Assembly (NCBI GenBank): GCA_964525015.1
Contig: CAZGFY010000011.1
Location: 1-56,477, forward strand
Direction: 5' to 3'
Length of the DNA: 56,477 nucleotides
Source of the DNA: RGIG3102 sp964525015
GTDB lineage: Bacteria; Bacillota; Clostridia; Oscillospirales; Ruminococcaceae
Positions 42,430 to 51,310 of the stretch are shown one piece after another. The notes under the pieces were generated by a model that was not told where the DNA came from, did not search any database, and worked only from the letters and a program-made list of their open reading frames with translations. The first letter of the stretch is position 1; each line of letters begins with the position of its first letter. The position numbers were made by a program, and so were the translations under genes.

Positions 42430-43159
42430 AGATATAATTTTAAGAGTGGAAAATCTTTCAAAAAGCTTTAAAAAATTAAAGGTTTTAGATAATATAACCA
42501 CCGAATTTAAAAGAGGTGAAGTAGTTGCAGTTATCGGGCCATCTGGCTCTGGTAAAAGCACATTTCTTAGATGTCTAAATCTTTTAGAAGTTCCAACTGA
42601 AGGGAAAATTTATTTTGAAGAAGTGGATATCACTGATAAAAAAACTGATATAAATATTCAAAGGCAAAAGATTGGTATGGTTTTTCAACAGTTTAATCTT
42701 TTCAATAATATGAATATAATTAAAAATATCACAATTTCTTTAACTCAGCTTAAAAAAATGAGTGAAGAAGAAGCGAATGAGATTGCGTTAAGACTATTAA
42801 AAAGAGTAGGGCTTGAAGATAAAGCTACTGCATATCCTTCTCAGCTTTCAGGCGGACAAAAACAGCGTATTGCAATAGTTAGAGCTCTTGCAATGAATCC
42901 ACATGTTATGCTTTTTGATGAGCCAACTTCAGCACTAGACCCTGAAATGGTGGGAGAAGTTTTAGATGTTATGACGGATTTGGCAAAAGAAGGAATGACG
43001 ATGGTAATTGTAACTCACGAAATGGGATTTGCAAAAGAAGTTGCTGATAGGGTTATTTTTATAAATGATGGAAATATTGCAGAAGATAAGCCACCAAAAG
43101 AATTTTTTGAAAATTCAGATAATCCAAGATTACAAGCTTTTTTATCTAAGGTATTATAA
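42422..43159 (+). CDS. Polar amino acid ABC transporter, ATP-binding protein
   Basis: The 245-residue ATPase of the GlnQ type has Walker A GPSGSGKST near residue 39, the Q-loop in VFQQFNLF near residue 90, the signature LSGGQKQR near residue 143, and Walker B MLFDEPTSALDPE near residue 163. The H-loop His is in VTHEMGFAKE. GAGGGG inside the permease end serves as ribosome binding site. It is the last gene of the operon and is followed by a hairpin terminator. Confidence 0.96.
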   Translation: MDKDIILRVENLSKSFKKLKVLDNITTEFKRGEVVAVIGPSGSGKSTFLRCLNLLEVPTEGKIYFEEVDITDKKTDINIQRQKIGMVFQQFNLFNNMNIIKNITISLTQLKKMSEEEANEIALRLLKRVGLEDKATAYPSQLSGGQKQRIAIVRALAMNPHVMLFDEPTSALDPEMVGEVLDVMTDLAKEGMTMVIVTHEMGFAKEVADRVIFINDGNIAEDKPPKEFFENSDNPRLQAFLSKVL

Positions 43160-43165
43160 AATATG

Positions 43166-43192
43166 AATGGACTGTAAATTTTACAGTCCATT
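43166..43192 (+). terminator. Terminator of the ABC operon
   Basis: AATGGACTGTAA pairs with TTACAGTCCATT around a 3-base loop, followed by TTTGT. Confidence 0.85.
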
Positions 43193-43235
43193 TTTGTATA
43201 AACAATATAGATAGTTAAAAAAAATAAATAAACCC

Positions 43236-43264
43236 TTGTTAATTTTTTAATAACATAGTATAAT
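43236..43264 (+). promoter_or_regulatory. Sigma-A promoter of the REC-GGDEF gene, with long leader
   Basis: TTGTTA and TATAAT are separated by 17 bases. A leader of about 175 bases follows and includes one hairpin (AAAGTTTGAA/TTCAAACTTT at about 43327-43355). No known riboswitch is recognised in it. Confidence 0.6.
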
Positions 43265-43445
43265 ATAATGTGAAAAAACGTGAAAACTATTAATATAATA
43301 TGATTTTTAAAATTGTTATAAATTAAAAGTTTGAAAAATAAAGTTCAAACTTTAGAGTTTAGGTATTTTACGATTGTTTTAGTGAGATTTTATTAAAAAA
43401 ATAATTGATAAAAACATAAAACTCAAGAAAGGAATGGTTATAACT

Positions 43446-45182
43446 ATGAGTGAAATATTAGTTGTTGATGATAGTAAAGTTAATCAATTATTACTAAAAG
43501 AAATGCTAAAGGATGAATACAGTGTTCAATGTGTAAATAGTGGTAAAGAGTTATTTAATGTTTTGGAAGAAATCGATCCAAAGCTTATTTTACTAGATAT
43601 TGTTATGCCAGATTTTGATGGTTTTCAAATTATAGAGAAGTTAAAATCAAGTGAAGATTACAAAAAAATACCTGTTATATTTATTACTGGTATGAACGAC
43701 CCTGAGAGCGAAGAAAAAGGATTTAGACTTGGGGCGATTGATTATATTGCAAAACCTTTTAAAGATAATGTTGTAAAAGCAAGGGTTAAATCTTATGTTC
43801 AACTTTCAGAGTTCTTAAAACAAGCTGAAATACGTGGGCAAAAAGATGGATTAACTGGGCTTTATAATAAAAATACAACAGAAGAGATTATAAGAAAATA
43901 TTTTGAACCAGATTCAGAAATTAAAAGTGGTGCTTTAATGATTATTGATATAGATAATTTCAAAAGCATCAATGATACTTTTGGACATCTATATGGAGAT
44001 GCAGTTTTAACTCAACTTGGAAGTGCTTTAAAATCTATTTTTCAAAAGAGTGATATAATAGGCAGAGTTGGTGGAGATGAATTTTTTGTATTTGTTAAAA
44101 ACTATAACGAACATTCAATCCTTGAATTAAAAGGAAAAGCAGTTTGTGAGCAATTTAAAAGAACATATGAGCAAAACGGAGTTTTTGTTGATGTTTCAGG
44201 TTCGGTAGGAATTGCAACAATGGATAATGCAGATTCATTTGAAAAAATGTATGAATTTGCAGATATAGCATTATACAATGTTAAAGCAAAAGGAAAAAAT
44301 GGATTCGGTTTTTACACAGGCGAAGAAAAGATGACGTATAAATCAAGTAGAACTGAAATTGAAAATAGTAAAAAAACAAACTCAGATTTAAATGAAAAAC
44401 TAGAAGAATTTAAAGATGATGTAAAAGAATATGTTTTTAATATTGTTGAAGAGTCAAAAGTGGCAGAAGTTACCCTGCAATCAATATTAAAGCTTATGTG
44501 TGAGCAGTTTTTGTTTACAAAAGCAAGTATAGTTAAGTTTGATTATACCCAAACAGGCGTTAAAGTTATACACAACTGGAAAAGTACTGATGGTAAGGGT
44601 GAAATAATAAAAAATATATCATTTGAAGAGGTAACAAATTTATATTCAAGATTTCAAGAGGATAAAATATATGGACAGCATTTATTAGTTTCAAAGCGTG
44701 GAGAACATAAGTATAGCTTTGATATAGTTCAAAATGAAAATAGCGATATATTAGTTTTTGCACTTAGAAATAAAAAAATGTTGCTTGGATATATGATTTT
44801 TGAAAAGCAAGACAAGTCTATTAGCGAAAAAATAATGGGAACATTTGTTGATATTTCGCAGCAGGTGTCAGCAGCTGTTATTCATCAGTTTTTAATTGAA
44901 AACTCATTAAAATCAAATCAAAATATGCTAACTTTACTAAATCTTTCGAAAGAGCCATTATATGTAATAAGTGAAAACTTTGTTAATGCACTTTTTGAAA
45001 ATAGTGCATCTAAATCATTTAAGGGTGAAAGATTTACAGCTGATTACATTACAAACGGTAAGGTTTCACCAATTAGTAAAGCAATCGTGAATGGTGGAGA
45101 ATATGAAGATAAAGATTATTATTGTAAAAAAATATTATGGAATGGCGATATAGAAGCTTATATTGTTAAACATAAAATATAA
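43446..45182 (+). CDS. Response regulator diguanylate cyclase (REC-GGDEF) with C-terminal GAF-like region
   Basis: The protein is 578 residues from the ATG at 43446 (MSEILVVDD...). The earlier ATG at 43434 touches the AAAGGA site. The receiver domain (1-120) has VVDD, phospho-acceptor Asp51 in LLDIVMPDFDG, and Lys in AKPFKD. The GGDEF domain (about 135-290) is intact at residues 209-213. The position of the usual inhibitory RxxD reads QKSD, so product inhibition may be lost. Residues about 325-578 look like a coiled linker plus a GAF-like domain. It should make cyclic-di-GMP under control of phosphorylation; no histidine kinase is nearby. Confidence 0.9.
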   Translation: MSEILVVDDSKVNQLLLKEMLKDEYSVQCVNSGKELFNVLEEIDPKLILLDIVMPDFDGFQIIEKLKSSEDYKKIPVIFITGMNDPESEEKGFRLGAIDYIAKPFKDNVVKARVKSYVQLSEFLKQAEIRGQKDGLTGLYNKNTTEEIIRKYFEPDSEIKSGALMIIDIDNFKSINDTFGHLYGDAVLTQLGSALKSIFQKSDIIGRVGGDEFFVFVKNYNEHSILELKGKAVCEQFKRTYEQNGVFVDVSGSVGIATMDNADSFEKMYEFADIALYNVKAKGKNGFGFYTGEEKMTYKSSRTEIENSKKTNSDLNEKLEEFKDDVKEYVFNIVEESKVAEVTLQSILKLMCEQFLFTKASIVKFDYTQTGVKVIHNWKSTDGKGEIIKNISFEEVTNLYSRFQEDKIYGQHLLVSKRGEHKYSFDIVQNENSDILVFALRNKKMLLGYMIFEKQDKSISEKIMGTFVDISQQVSAAVIHQFLIENSLKSNQNMLTLLNLSKEPLYVISENFVNALFENSASKSFKGERFTADYITNGKVSPISKAIVNGGEYEDKDYYCKKILWNGDIEAYIVKHKI

Positions 45183-45218
45183 AAAGTGAAACCACCGATA
45201 AGGTGGTTTTACTTTTTT
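45182..45218 (+). terminator. Terminator after the REC-GGDEF gene
   Basis: GTGAAACCACC pairs with GGTGGTTTTAC (one G-T wobble), with a 5-base loop, followed by TTTTTT. Confidence 0.85.
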
Positions 45219-45231
45219 AAATTGATAAATA

Positions 45232-45261
45232 TTGACATTAAGCCTTTAAATATAATATAAT
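45232..45261 (+). promoter_or_regulatory. Sigma-A promoter of the HD-GYP-like gene
   Basis: TTGACA and TATAAT are separated by 18 bases, about 43 bases before the ATG at 45304. Confidence 0.55.
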
Positions 45262-45303
45262 TGATAATATATGGGAATTATAGCTGTGCTATGGGGTGAT
45301 TTA

Positions 45304-47274
45304 ATGAAAGAAATTTACAAAGAATTAATAGATTTAGAAAAAAAATATGCACAAATGTCAAAAAACCAATTTATTAATAAAGATGAAAAAGTTACAAGAG
45401 AAAACGTTGTGGACACATTAAAAGCTAGTAATAAAGAATTACAGACTATAGGTAGTAAAGTTGGAGCTATTTTAAAAGAATATATTTATCCATATATAGA
45501 AAACCCTGCACTTTTAAATAGCCAAAAAGCAGATGAACTTGAAGAATTTGCAGAAAATTTATCAAATTACACTAATAAAATAGACACAGGGCTTGCGTTT
45601 GATATAAGAGATGCCATAGCTAAATATTCAAAAGAAATAAATGATGAAGAAAGATATATTAGAAATCTTTTTTATAAAGGTGTTTGCTTATTATTTTTAA
45701 GCAAGGCTATATTCCATAAAGAAATGCATGAGTGTTATAAAGAAATTGTTTCCTTTAAAGATAAATATGAAAGTTTTAGTAAAGATACTAGAAATATAAT
45801 TATTAGAGCCTTTGGGAATTGCTATGTTAGCATTCTAAATGATAATATTTACACATTTTATGAATATGTTGATAAAGCAAAAGATTTTTGGGAGAATGTT
45901 GGCAAAAAAATCGACCCTGATTTTAGATGGAATGCTTTTTATGCGAATATAGATGAAAATGTTTGCTCTATGAGCACAACTTATTTGAGAACTTGTTGTG
46001 AAGCGAAAAAAGAGTTTGATAAAGAAATTACAAATAGATTATATGAAAGCTCGCAAAGAATTTATAAATCAATATTAAGCAAGGAGAAATCTCCATATTC
46101 CTACACTCTAGAAAAGGCAAGATATTTTTTCCTAGCTGGAGAATATTACAAGGGTATTATTGATAGGGAAGAGTTTAGCGATGGATTATATGAGCTTTAT
46201 ATACATTCAAAATCAGATAGCTACTCTTCAAATGATATTTTTATTAATTTACAAATACCTGCATTATACCTATATTATTTTGCGAAAATTGAAAATCATA
46301 AAACGCTAATAGAAACTAGAACTAAAAGAGTTTTTAATGTTGAAAAAGGAGTTTTAAAATACGCAAGAAATCTTCCAATAGAATTTCCGCAAAGTGAAGT
46401 GACGGGGTTATTATCAAACTTTGCAACTGGAATGCATACGTTATATGATAGTTTTGAATTTTTAAGAATTGCTTTAAATCTAACTATTTTTAGACATAAA
46501 CCAACATATGCCCACTCGCTTGTTACAGCAAAAATATCTCGAGCGATAGCAAAGTGCTTACTTAAAGAAAATCCTAGTTTTTTTATTGGCGTTGAAGGGA
46601 TTAATGATATAAATGAAGTAGAACAATATTTAAGTGAGATTCAAAAATTTGTTTGGTTTTGTGCACTTGCGCACGATGTTGGAAAAATAGCATATACAAA
46701 TATGGTTTCGATTTACGTTAGAAAATTAAATGACTTAGAATTTGAAATAATTAAACAACATCCGCGCTCTCAGATAACTGTTGATTATGAAAGAAAATTA
46801 GAGCAAATGGCATTATCAGATAAATATAAAGATGAAGTAATGAATTTTACTAATAATGAAAGTTCAAAATTTAAGTTTATAAATGATCAAAAAGCAGTTG
46901 AGGGAGTTGTTAAAGTTTCATATGGTCACCATAAAAGTTTTGATGGTAAATTTGGGTATCCTAAAAACTGTGACAATGAAAATTCAGGATTTAAACAAAT
47001 TATTGATATAGTAACGATTTCAGATTGCATAGATGCTGCAACTGATACAATTGGCAGAAGTTATTCAAAAGGGAAAACATTAAAAGAGGTTATTGGTGAG
47101 ATAATATCTGAGGAAGGCAGTAGGTATTCGCCAGTTATAGCGGACTTGTTATCAGAAAATTTAAACTTATACAATGAAATTCAACATATAATAGATGTTT
47201 ACAGATATGATGTTTATTTCGATTGTTTTAATGAAGATAAGTTTTCCAGTGATTTATTTGCAAATTTTAATTGA
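45304..47274 (+). CDS. HD-GYP-like domain protein
   Basis: The protein is 656 residues from the ATG at 45304, which has GGGGTGA upstream; the frame is open to an ATG at 45271 without a site. The N-terminal 430 residues are helical and repeat-like (possible TPR-type or unknown sensor). The C-terminal third is an HD domain with His457-Asp458 in AHDVGKI, a His in KQHPRSQ and HH at 542-543 followed by DGKFGYP. The canonical HD-GYP motif spaces the last element as DGxGYP; here it has one extra residue. Cyclic-di-GMP hydrolysis is likely but not certain. It follows the diguanylate cyclase gene, with its own promoter. Confidence 0.82.
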   Translation: MKEIYKELIDLEKKYAQMSKNQFINKDEKVTRENVVDTLKASNKELQTIGSKVGAILKEYIYPYIENPALLNSQKADELEEFAENLSNYTNKIDTGLAFDIRDAIAKYSKEINDEERYIRNLFYKGVCLLFLSKAIFHKEMHECYKEIVSFKDKYESFSKDTRNIIIRAFGNCYVSILNDNIYTFYEYVDKAKDFWENVGKKIDPDFRWNAFYANIDENVCSMSTTYLRTCCEAKKEFDKEITNRLYESSQRIYKSILSKEKSPYSYTLEKARYFFLAGEYYKGIIDREEFSDGLYELYIHSKSDSYSSNDIFINLQIPALYLYYFAKIENHKTLIETRTKRVFNVEKGVLKYARNLPIEFPQSEVTGLLSNFATGMHTLYDSFEFLRIALNLTIFRHKPTYAHSLVTAKISRAIAKCLLKENPSFFIGVEGINDINEVEQYLSEIQKFVWFCALAHDVGKIAYTNMVSIYVRKLNDLEFEIIKQHPRSQITVDYERKLEQMALSDKYKDEVMNFTNNESSKFKFINDQKAVEGVVKVSYGHHKSFDGKFGYPKNCDNENSGFKQIIDIVTISDCIDAATDTIGRSYSKGKTLKEVIGEIISEEGSRYSPVIADLLSENLNLYNEIQHIIDVYRYDVYFDCFNEDKFSSDLFANFN

Positions 47275-47284
47275 TAAGAAGATC

Positions 47285-47313
47285 TAGCGTTGTGATAAAT
47301 AATCACAACGCTA
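47285..47313 (+). terminator. Terminator after the HD-GYP-like gene
   Basis: TAGCGTTGTGAT pairs with ATCACAACGCTA around a 5-base loop, followed by ATTTTTT. Confidence 0.88.
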
Positions 47314-47318
47314 ATTTT

Positions 47319-48224
47319 TTAATTAAAATATGTTTCGATTAATTTTACTGCATTATCAGAAGAATATCTCCAATAATCAATATGTCCTTTTGTTTTGAAA
47401 TATGAAAGACTTATATCAAAATCTGAATTATGTAATTTACTAATAATAACAAGCTTTATTTTCATTTTATCCTTTAAAATACTTTTGATATAAACATTAA
47501 CAACATCGCCTATTTCAATTCCTTCACATAATTCTGCAAGCCCAGCAAGGTTAGGCGAAAGCTCTATGAAAATTCCATAATCTTCAATACTTCTAACTAT
47601 TCCAAGAGTTTTGGCTTGTGGAGTAAACATTTTAGCGTTTTCCTCCCAAGAGCCCAGAAGTTCTTTATGTGTTAAAACAATTCTATTGTTTTCATCAATG
47701 CTTTTTATAACAGAATAAATATTTTGACCAACAAAAAATCTGTCATAAGGGGATTGAATTCTTGAAACAGATATAAAATCAATAGGCAAAAGCGCATTGA
47801 TACCAGTTCCAATATCACAAAAAACACCAAAATTATCAATATGTGTTACTACACAAGGGATAATATCACCACATTTAACATGACGGATATATCCAGCAAA
47901 GGTTATTTCTTGGGCTTTTTTTCTTGAAAGATATATGATTGTTTCATTATTGTTTTCAAGAATTTTATCCACAATAAAACATACGTTTTTATTAACTCGT
48001 GTAACGATTGCTGCCTCTTTAATATCCTCGCTACTAAATGTAAGCATAACCTCGCTGGTTGGGATTATTGCTTCAAATCCACCTAAATTTAAGCGGAGCC
48101 CTACGCCCTTTTCATATACAAGTGCCTTAGAGCACAAAATGGTGCATTCATCCATAGCTTTTTTTAAAAATTCAATATTAATATTTTGAGTAACAGGAAA
48201 ATTCATTTCCGCCAAATATTCCAT
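47319..48224 (-). CDS. S1 domain RNA-binding protein
   Basis: The protein is 301 residues from the ATG at 48224 (MEYLAEMNF...), preceded by AGGTAG. A TTG at 48269 with AAGGAAGG close by is an alternative start. Two S1 (OB-fold) repeats are clear: VKCGDIIPCVVTHIDNFGVF near residue 115, and TLGIVRSIEDYGIFIELSPN near residue 205. A third, weaker one lies before residue 100. This matches the short ribosomal-protein-S1-like proteins of Clostridia, which are thought to bind mRNA or 30S subunits. It is divergent from DUF951 and prfA. Confidence 0.82.
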   Translation of the reverse strand: MEYLAEMNFPVTQNINIEFLKKAMDECTILCSKALVYEKGVGLRLNLGGFEAIIPTSEVMLTFSSEDIKEAAIVTRVNKNVCFIVDKILENNNETIIYLSRKKAQEITFAGYIRHVKCGDIIPCVVTHIDNFGVFCDIGTGINALLPIDFISVSRIQSPYDRFFVGQNIYSVIKSIDENNRIVLTHKELLGSWEENAKMFTPQAKTLGIVRSIEDYGIFIELSPNLAGLAELCEGIEIGDVVNVYIKSILKDKMKIKLVIISKLHNSDFDISLSYFKTKGHIDYWRYSSDNAVKLIETYFN

Positions 48225-48324
48225 AAAACTACCTATTCTTTTCGCTTTTAAAACAAAAATTAAAAGCAAAAACCTTCCTTTTGTATGACTTTATAAAAAT
48301 ATATGCAAAAAGTGAAAAGAATAT

Positions 48325-48353
48325 TTGCCAAATTGTCTTTAATCGGTTATAAT
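48325..48353 (+). promoter_or_regulatory. Sigma-A promoter of the DUF951-prfA operon
   Basis: TTGCCA and TATAAT are separated by 17 bases, about 74 bases before the proposed GTG start of the DUF951 gene. Confidence 0.6.
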
Positions 48354-48426
48354 ATTATTTGATAAGTTTTCTGTATTATCATTTTAACTGATTTATACAG
48401 GATATATGAAAGGAATGAATACTATC

Positions 48427-48618
48427 GTGGATGTAAAAATTGGCGATATTATAACAGTTAAAAAACCACATCCTTGTGGGAATAAAGATTTTTTAATTTT
48501 AAGAATAGGTATGGATTTTAAAATTCAATGCACAAAATGCCAAAGAGAAATAATGCTACCTAGAAATAAAATTGAAAAAAATATTAAAAAAATTACAAGA
48601 CTAGATGGAGAGAATTAA
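48427..48618 (+). CDS. DUF951 family protein
   Basis: The 63-residue protein is taken to start at GTG 48427, because family members open DVKxGDIxxxKKPHPCG and this start gives MDVKIGDIITVKKPHPCG. Two ATGs upstream in frame (48406, 48415) sit on or before the AAAGGA site. The spacing of AAAGGA to GTG (12 bases) equals that of the REC-GGDEF gene. A Cys in HPCGNK and a CTKC pair suggest a small zinc ribbon. The family often precedes or joins translation genes; its role is unknown. prfA follows directly. Confidence 0.88.
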   Translation: MDVKIGDIITVKKPHPCGNKDFLILRIGMDFKIQCTKCQREIMLPRNKIEKNIKKITRLDGEN

Positions 48619-49695
48619 ATGCTAGATAAACTCGTTGAAGTAAAAAACAGATATGAAGAAATTAATCAATTATTAATGGACCCAACTGTTATAAATGATA
48701 ATACAAGATATAAAAATCTTATGAAGGAGTATAAAAACCTAACTCCTTTAATAGAAAAATTTGATGAATACACTTTAGCTAAAGAAAATTTCGATGAAGC
48801 AAAAATGATGCTTGATGAAGGTGGGCTTGATGCTGAATTTAAAGAAGTTGTTCAAATGCAATATGATGAAAGTAAAGAAGTTGTAGAAAAGACAACAGAT
48901 GAGCTTCAAATACTACTACTGCCAAAAGATGAAGATGATGATAGAAGTGTTATAATTGAAATTCGTGGCGGTGCAGGTGGTGAAGAAGCTGCATTATTTG
49001 CTTATAATTTATATCGTATGTATAATATGTATGCGGATAGTAAAGGATGGAAAACTGAAATTTTATCCGTTAATGAAACAGAGCTTGGTGGATTTAAAGA
49101 AGTTAGCTTTTCAATCGAAGGTGAAGGCGCTTATTCAAAATTTAAATTTGAAAGTGGTGTTCATAGAGTTCAAAGAGTTCCTGATACAGAAACACAAGGC
49201 AGAATTCACACATCAACAGTTACTGTTGCAGTATTATTAGAAGTTGATGATGTTGAAATTGAAATTAACAATGCTGATTTAAAAATTGATACATTTAGAG
49301 CATCTGGTGCTGGTGGACAGCACGTTAATAAAACGTCTTCTGCTATACGTGTTACACATATTCCAACTGGAACAGTTGTAGAATGTCAAGACGAAAGAAG
49401 TCAGCATAAAAACAAAGATAAAGCTTTAAAAGTACTTCGCTCAAGATTATATGAAACTGAAAAAGCAAAAAAAGATGCTGAATACTCAGAAAATAGAAAA
49501 AGTCAGGTTGGTACGGGTGATAGAAGTGAAAGAATTAGAACTTACAACTATCCACAAGGCCGTTTAACAGACCATAGAATAGGGCTTACTCTTTATCGCC
49601 TAGAACAAGTTTTAAATGGTGATTTAGAAGAAGTTATCAATAGTTTAATTACAGCAGATCAAGCAGAAAAACTAAGACTAAGCTCAGAAGGGTAA
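48619..49695 (+). CDS. prfA: Peptide chain release factor 1
   Basis: RF1 reads UAA and UAG stop codons and triggers peptide release. The 358-residue protein has the helical N-terminal domain, the RF1-type codon recognition region near VPDTETQGRIHTS (residues about 193-205), and the catalytic GGQ in SGAGGQHVNKT near residue 232. Length fits RF1. The ATG follows the DUF951 stop by less than one codon. The methyltransferase prmC, often next to prfA, is absent here. Confidence 0.97.
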   Translation: MLDKLVEVKNRYEEINQLLMDPTVINDNTRYKNLMKEYKNLTPLIEKFDEYTLAKENFDEAKMMLDEGGLDAEFKEVVQMQYDESKEVVEKTTDELQILLLPKDEDDDRSVIIEIRGGAGGEEAALFAYNLYRMYNMYADSKGWKTEILSVNETELGGFKEVSFSIEGEGAYSKFKFESGVHRVQRVPDTETQGRIHTSTVTVAVLLEVDDVEIEINNADLKIDTFRASGAGGQHVNKTSSAIRVTHIPTGTVVECQDERSQHKNKDKALKVLRSRLYETEKAKKDAEYSENRKSQVGTGDRSERIRTYNYPQGRLTDHRIGLTLYRLEQVLNGDLEEVINSLITADQAEKLRLSSEG

Positions 49696-49700
49696 ACATT

Positions 49701-50708
49701 GTGCAAACTCTTGTTTTAAAACCAAACGAAGAAAATATAAAATTAGCCTGTGAATTACTTAATAATTCACAGGTTGTTTCACTTCCTACCGAAACAGTTT
49801 ATGGATTATTTGCAAATGCATTAAATCATAGTGCTTGTGAGGGAATATTCAAAGCAAAAGAAAGGCCAATGGACAATCCTTTAATAGTTCATATATCAGA
49901 TTATGATATGCTAAATCGAGTGGCAAAAAATATTAATGAAGATGCAAAAAAATTAATGGATGCTTTCTGGCCAGGTGCTATAACTTTGATTTTAGAAAAG
50001 CAGGATGAAATACCAAGTGCAGTTTCAGCAGGGCTTAAAACAGTCGGTGTTAGAATGCCAAGTAATCCTATAACTCTTGAAGTTATAAAAAAATCAAATC
50101 TTCCTTTGGCTGGCCCTTCTGCAAATCGAAGTGGCAGACCAAGCCCTACTAATGCTGAGTATGTATATAAAGATTTAAATGGTCGTATTCCACTTATTTT
50201 GAATGGTGGAGATAGCAGTATTGGATTGGAATCTACGGTGATATCTTTAGTTGATGATATAATAATTTATCGTCCAGGATTTGTTACTCAAAAAGATATA
50301 GAAGAAGTTTTAGGAAAAAAAGTTAAACTTTCTGATGGCGTATACGAAGAAATTAGCGAAGGTAAAACTGTTTTATCACCCGGTCTTAAGCATAAACATT
50401 ATGCACCAAAAGCCGAAATCACCATCGTTAACGCTAGTTTTGAAAAAATTCACAGCTTAGCATTAAAAGAAAAAGCAGCTATTTTATGCTTTGATGAATA
50501 TTTAAAATCGAGCGAAGTTTGGGCTGTTGGATTTGGCAGTGAAACAAACTCTAATCAGCAGGCAGTAAAATTATTTACATCGCTTAGAAAATTAGATGAA
50601 ATAGGAGCAAAAAAGGTTTTTGCTATGATGCCAAATTTAGATGGAGTGGGGCTAGCAGTTTATAATAGACTGCTAAGGGCTGCTGCATTTAGGGTGATAA
50701 ATTTATGA
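49701..50708 (+). CDS. L-threonylcarbamoyladenylate synthase (Sua5/YwlC type)
   Basis: The enzyme makes threonylcarbamoyl-AMP from Thr, bicarbonate and ATP for the t6A modification of tRNAs. The 335-residue protein has the SUA5/YrdC domain (about 10-195) with SLPTETVYGLFANA, KERPMDNPLIVHI, and AGPSANRSGRPSPT. A C-terminal Sua5 domain starts after the linker SPGLKHKHYAPKA. This is the long Sua5-type form rather than short TsaC. The start is GTG with AGAAGGG upstream inside the prfA end. Four bases overlap coaE. Confidence 0.94.
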   Translation: MQTLVLKPNEENIKLACELLNNSQVVSLPTETVYGLFANALNHSACEGIFKAKERPMDNPLIVHISDYDMLNRVAKNINEDAKKLMDAFWPGAITLILEKQDEIPSAVSAGLKTVGVRMPSNPITLEVIKKSNLPLAGPSANRSGRPSPTNAEYVYKDLNGRIPLILNGGDSSIGLESTVISLVDDIIIYRPGFVTQKDIEEVLGKKVKLSDGVYEEISEGKTVLSPGLKHKHYAPKAEITIVNASFEKIHSLALKEKAAILCFDEYLKSSEVWAVGFGSETNSNQQAVKLFTSLRKLDEIGAKKVFAMMPNLDGVGLAVYNRLLRAAAFRVINL

Positions 50709-51301
50709 GAAATAGAGTAATAGCGATAACTGGGCAAAGCGGCTCAGGCAAGTCTACCGTTTCGAAATGCTATCAAGATAAAGGATTTAAGGTTATCGAT
50801 TGCGATGAAATAGTTAAAACAGTTCATCATAATAAAGATTGTCAGGTAGAATTAATTAAAGAATTTGGAGATGATATAATCGAAAATGGAGAAATCAACA
50901 CGAAAATATTATCTCAAAAAGCCTTTTTAAATGATAAAACACTGCAAAAGTTAACAGATATAACTCATCCATTTATAATTAAGGTTATTTTAGATACAAT
51001 TTTAGAATATCATAAAAATGGTGATAATATAGTTTTTGTAGATGGCGCTGTTATAATCGGTCACGAATTTGAAAAATACTGCGATGAATTTATCGTTGTT
51101 TTAGCAGATTATAATAAGCAAATAGATAGAATAGCAAAAAGAGATAATATTTCAAAAGAAAAAGCAGAAAAGCGAATTAAAAGACAAACAAGCTATACTA
51201 ATATGCTCTTTAAAGCAAATTATGTTGTAAGTAATAATGCCGGCTTAGAACTTCTGCTAAATCAAGCAGAATTTGTTTTAAAACAAATATTAAGTAAATA
51301 G
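50705..51301 (+). CDS. coaE: Dephospho-CoA kinase
   Basis: CoaE catalyses the last step of coenzyme A synthesis, phosphorylating dephospho-CoA. The 198-residue protein has the P-loop GQSGSGKST (residues 10-18), the CDEIVK segment for substrate binding near residue 33, the LTDITHPFI region near residue 84, and the LID-like KRDNISKEKAEKRIKRQ near residue 148. The start ATG overlaps the previous stop (ATGA), which implies translational coupling with the Sua5-type gene. The lytic transglycosylase frame begins nine bases after its stop. Confidence 0.95.
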   Translation: MRNRVIAITGQSGSGKSTVSKCYQDKGFKVIDCDEIVKTVHHNKDCQVELIKEFGDDIIENGEINTKILSQKAFLNDKTLQKLTDITHPFIIKVILDTILEYHKNGDNIVFVDGAVIIGHEFEKYCDEFIVVLADYNKQIDRIAKRDNISKEKAEKRIKRQTSYTNMLFKANYVVSNNAGLELLLNQAEFVLKQILSK

Positions 51302-51310
51302 GAGATTGAT

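Noticed and set aside
43265..43445. Possible cyclic-di-GMP riboswitch before the REC-GGDEF gene
   Set aside because: The leader lacks the conserved GEMM motifs (for example the GNRA-receptor type helices and the CACGCA core); it has only one AT-rich hairpin.
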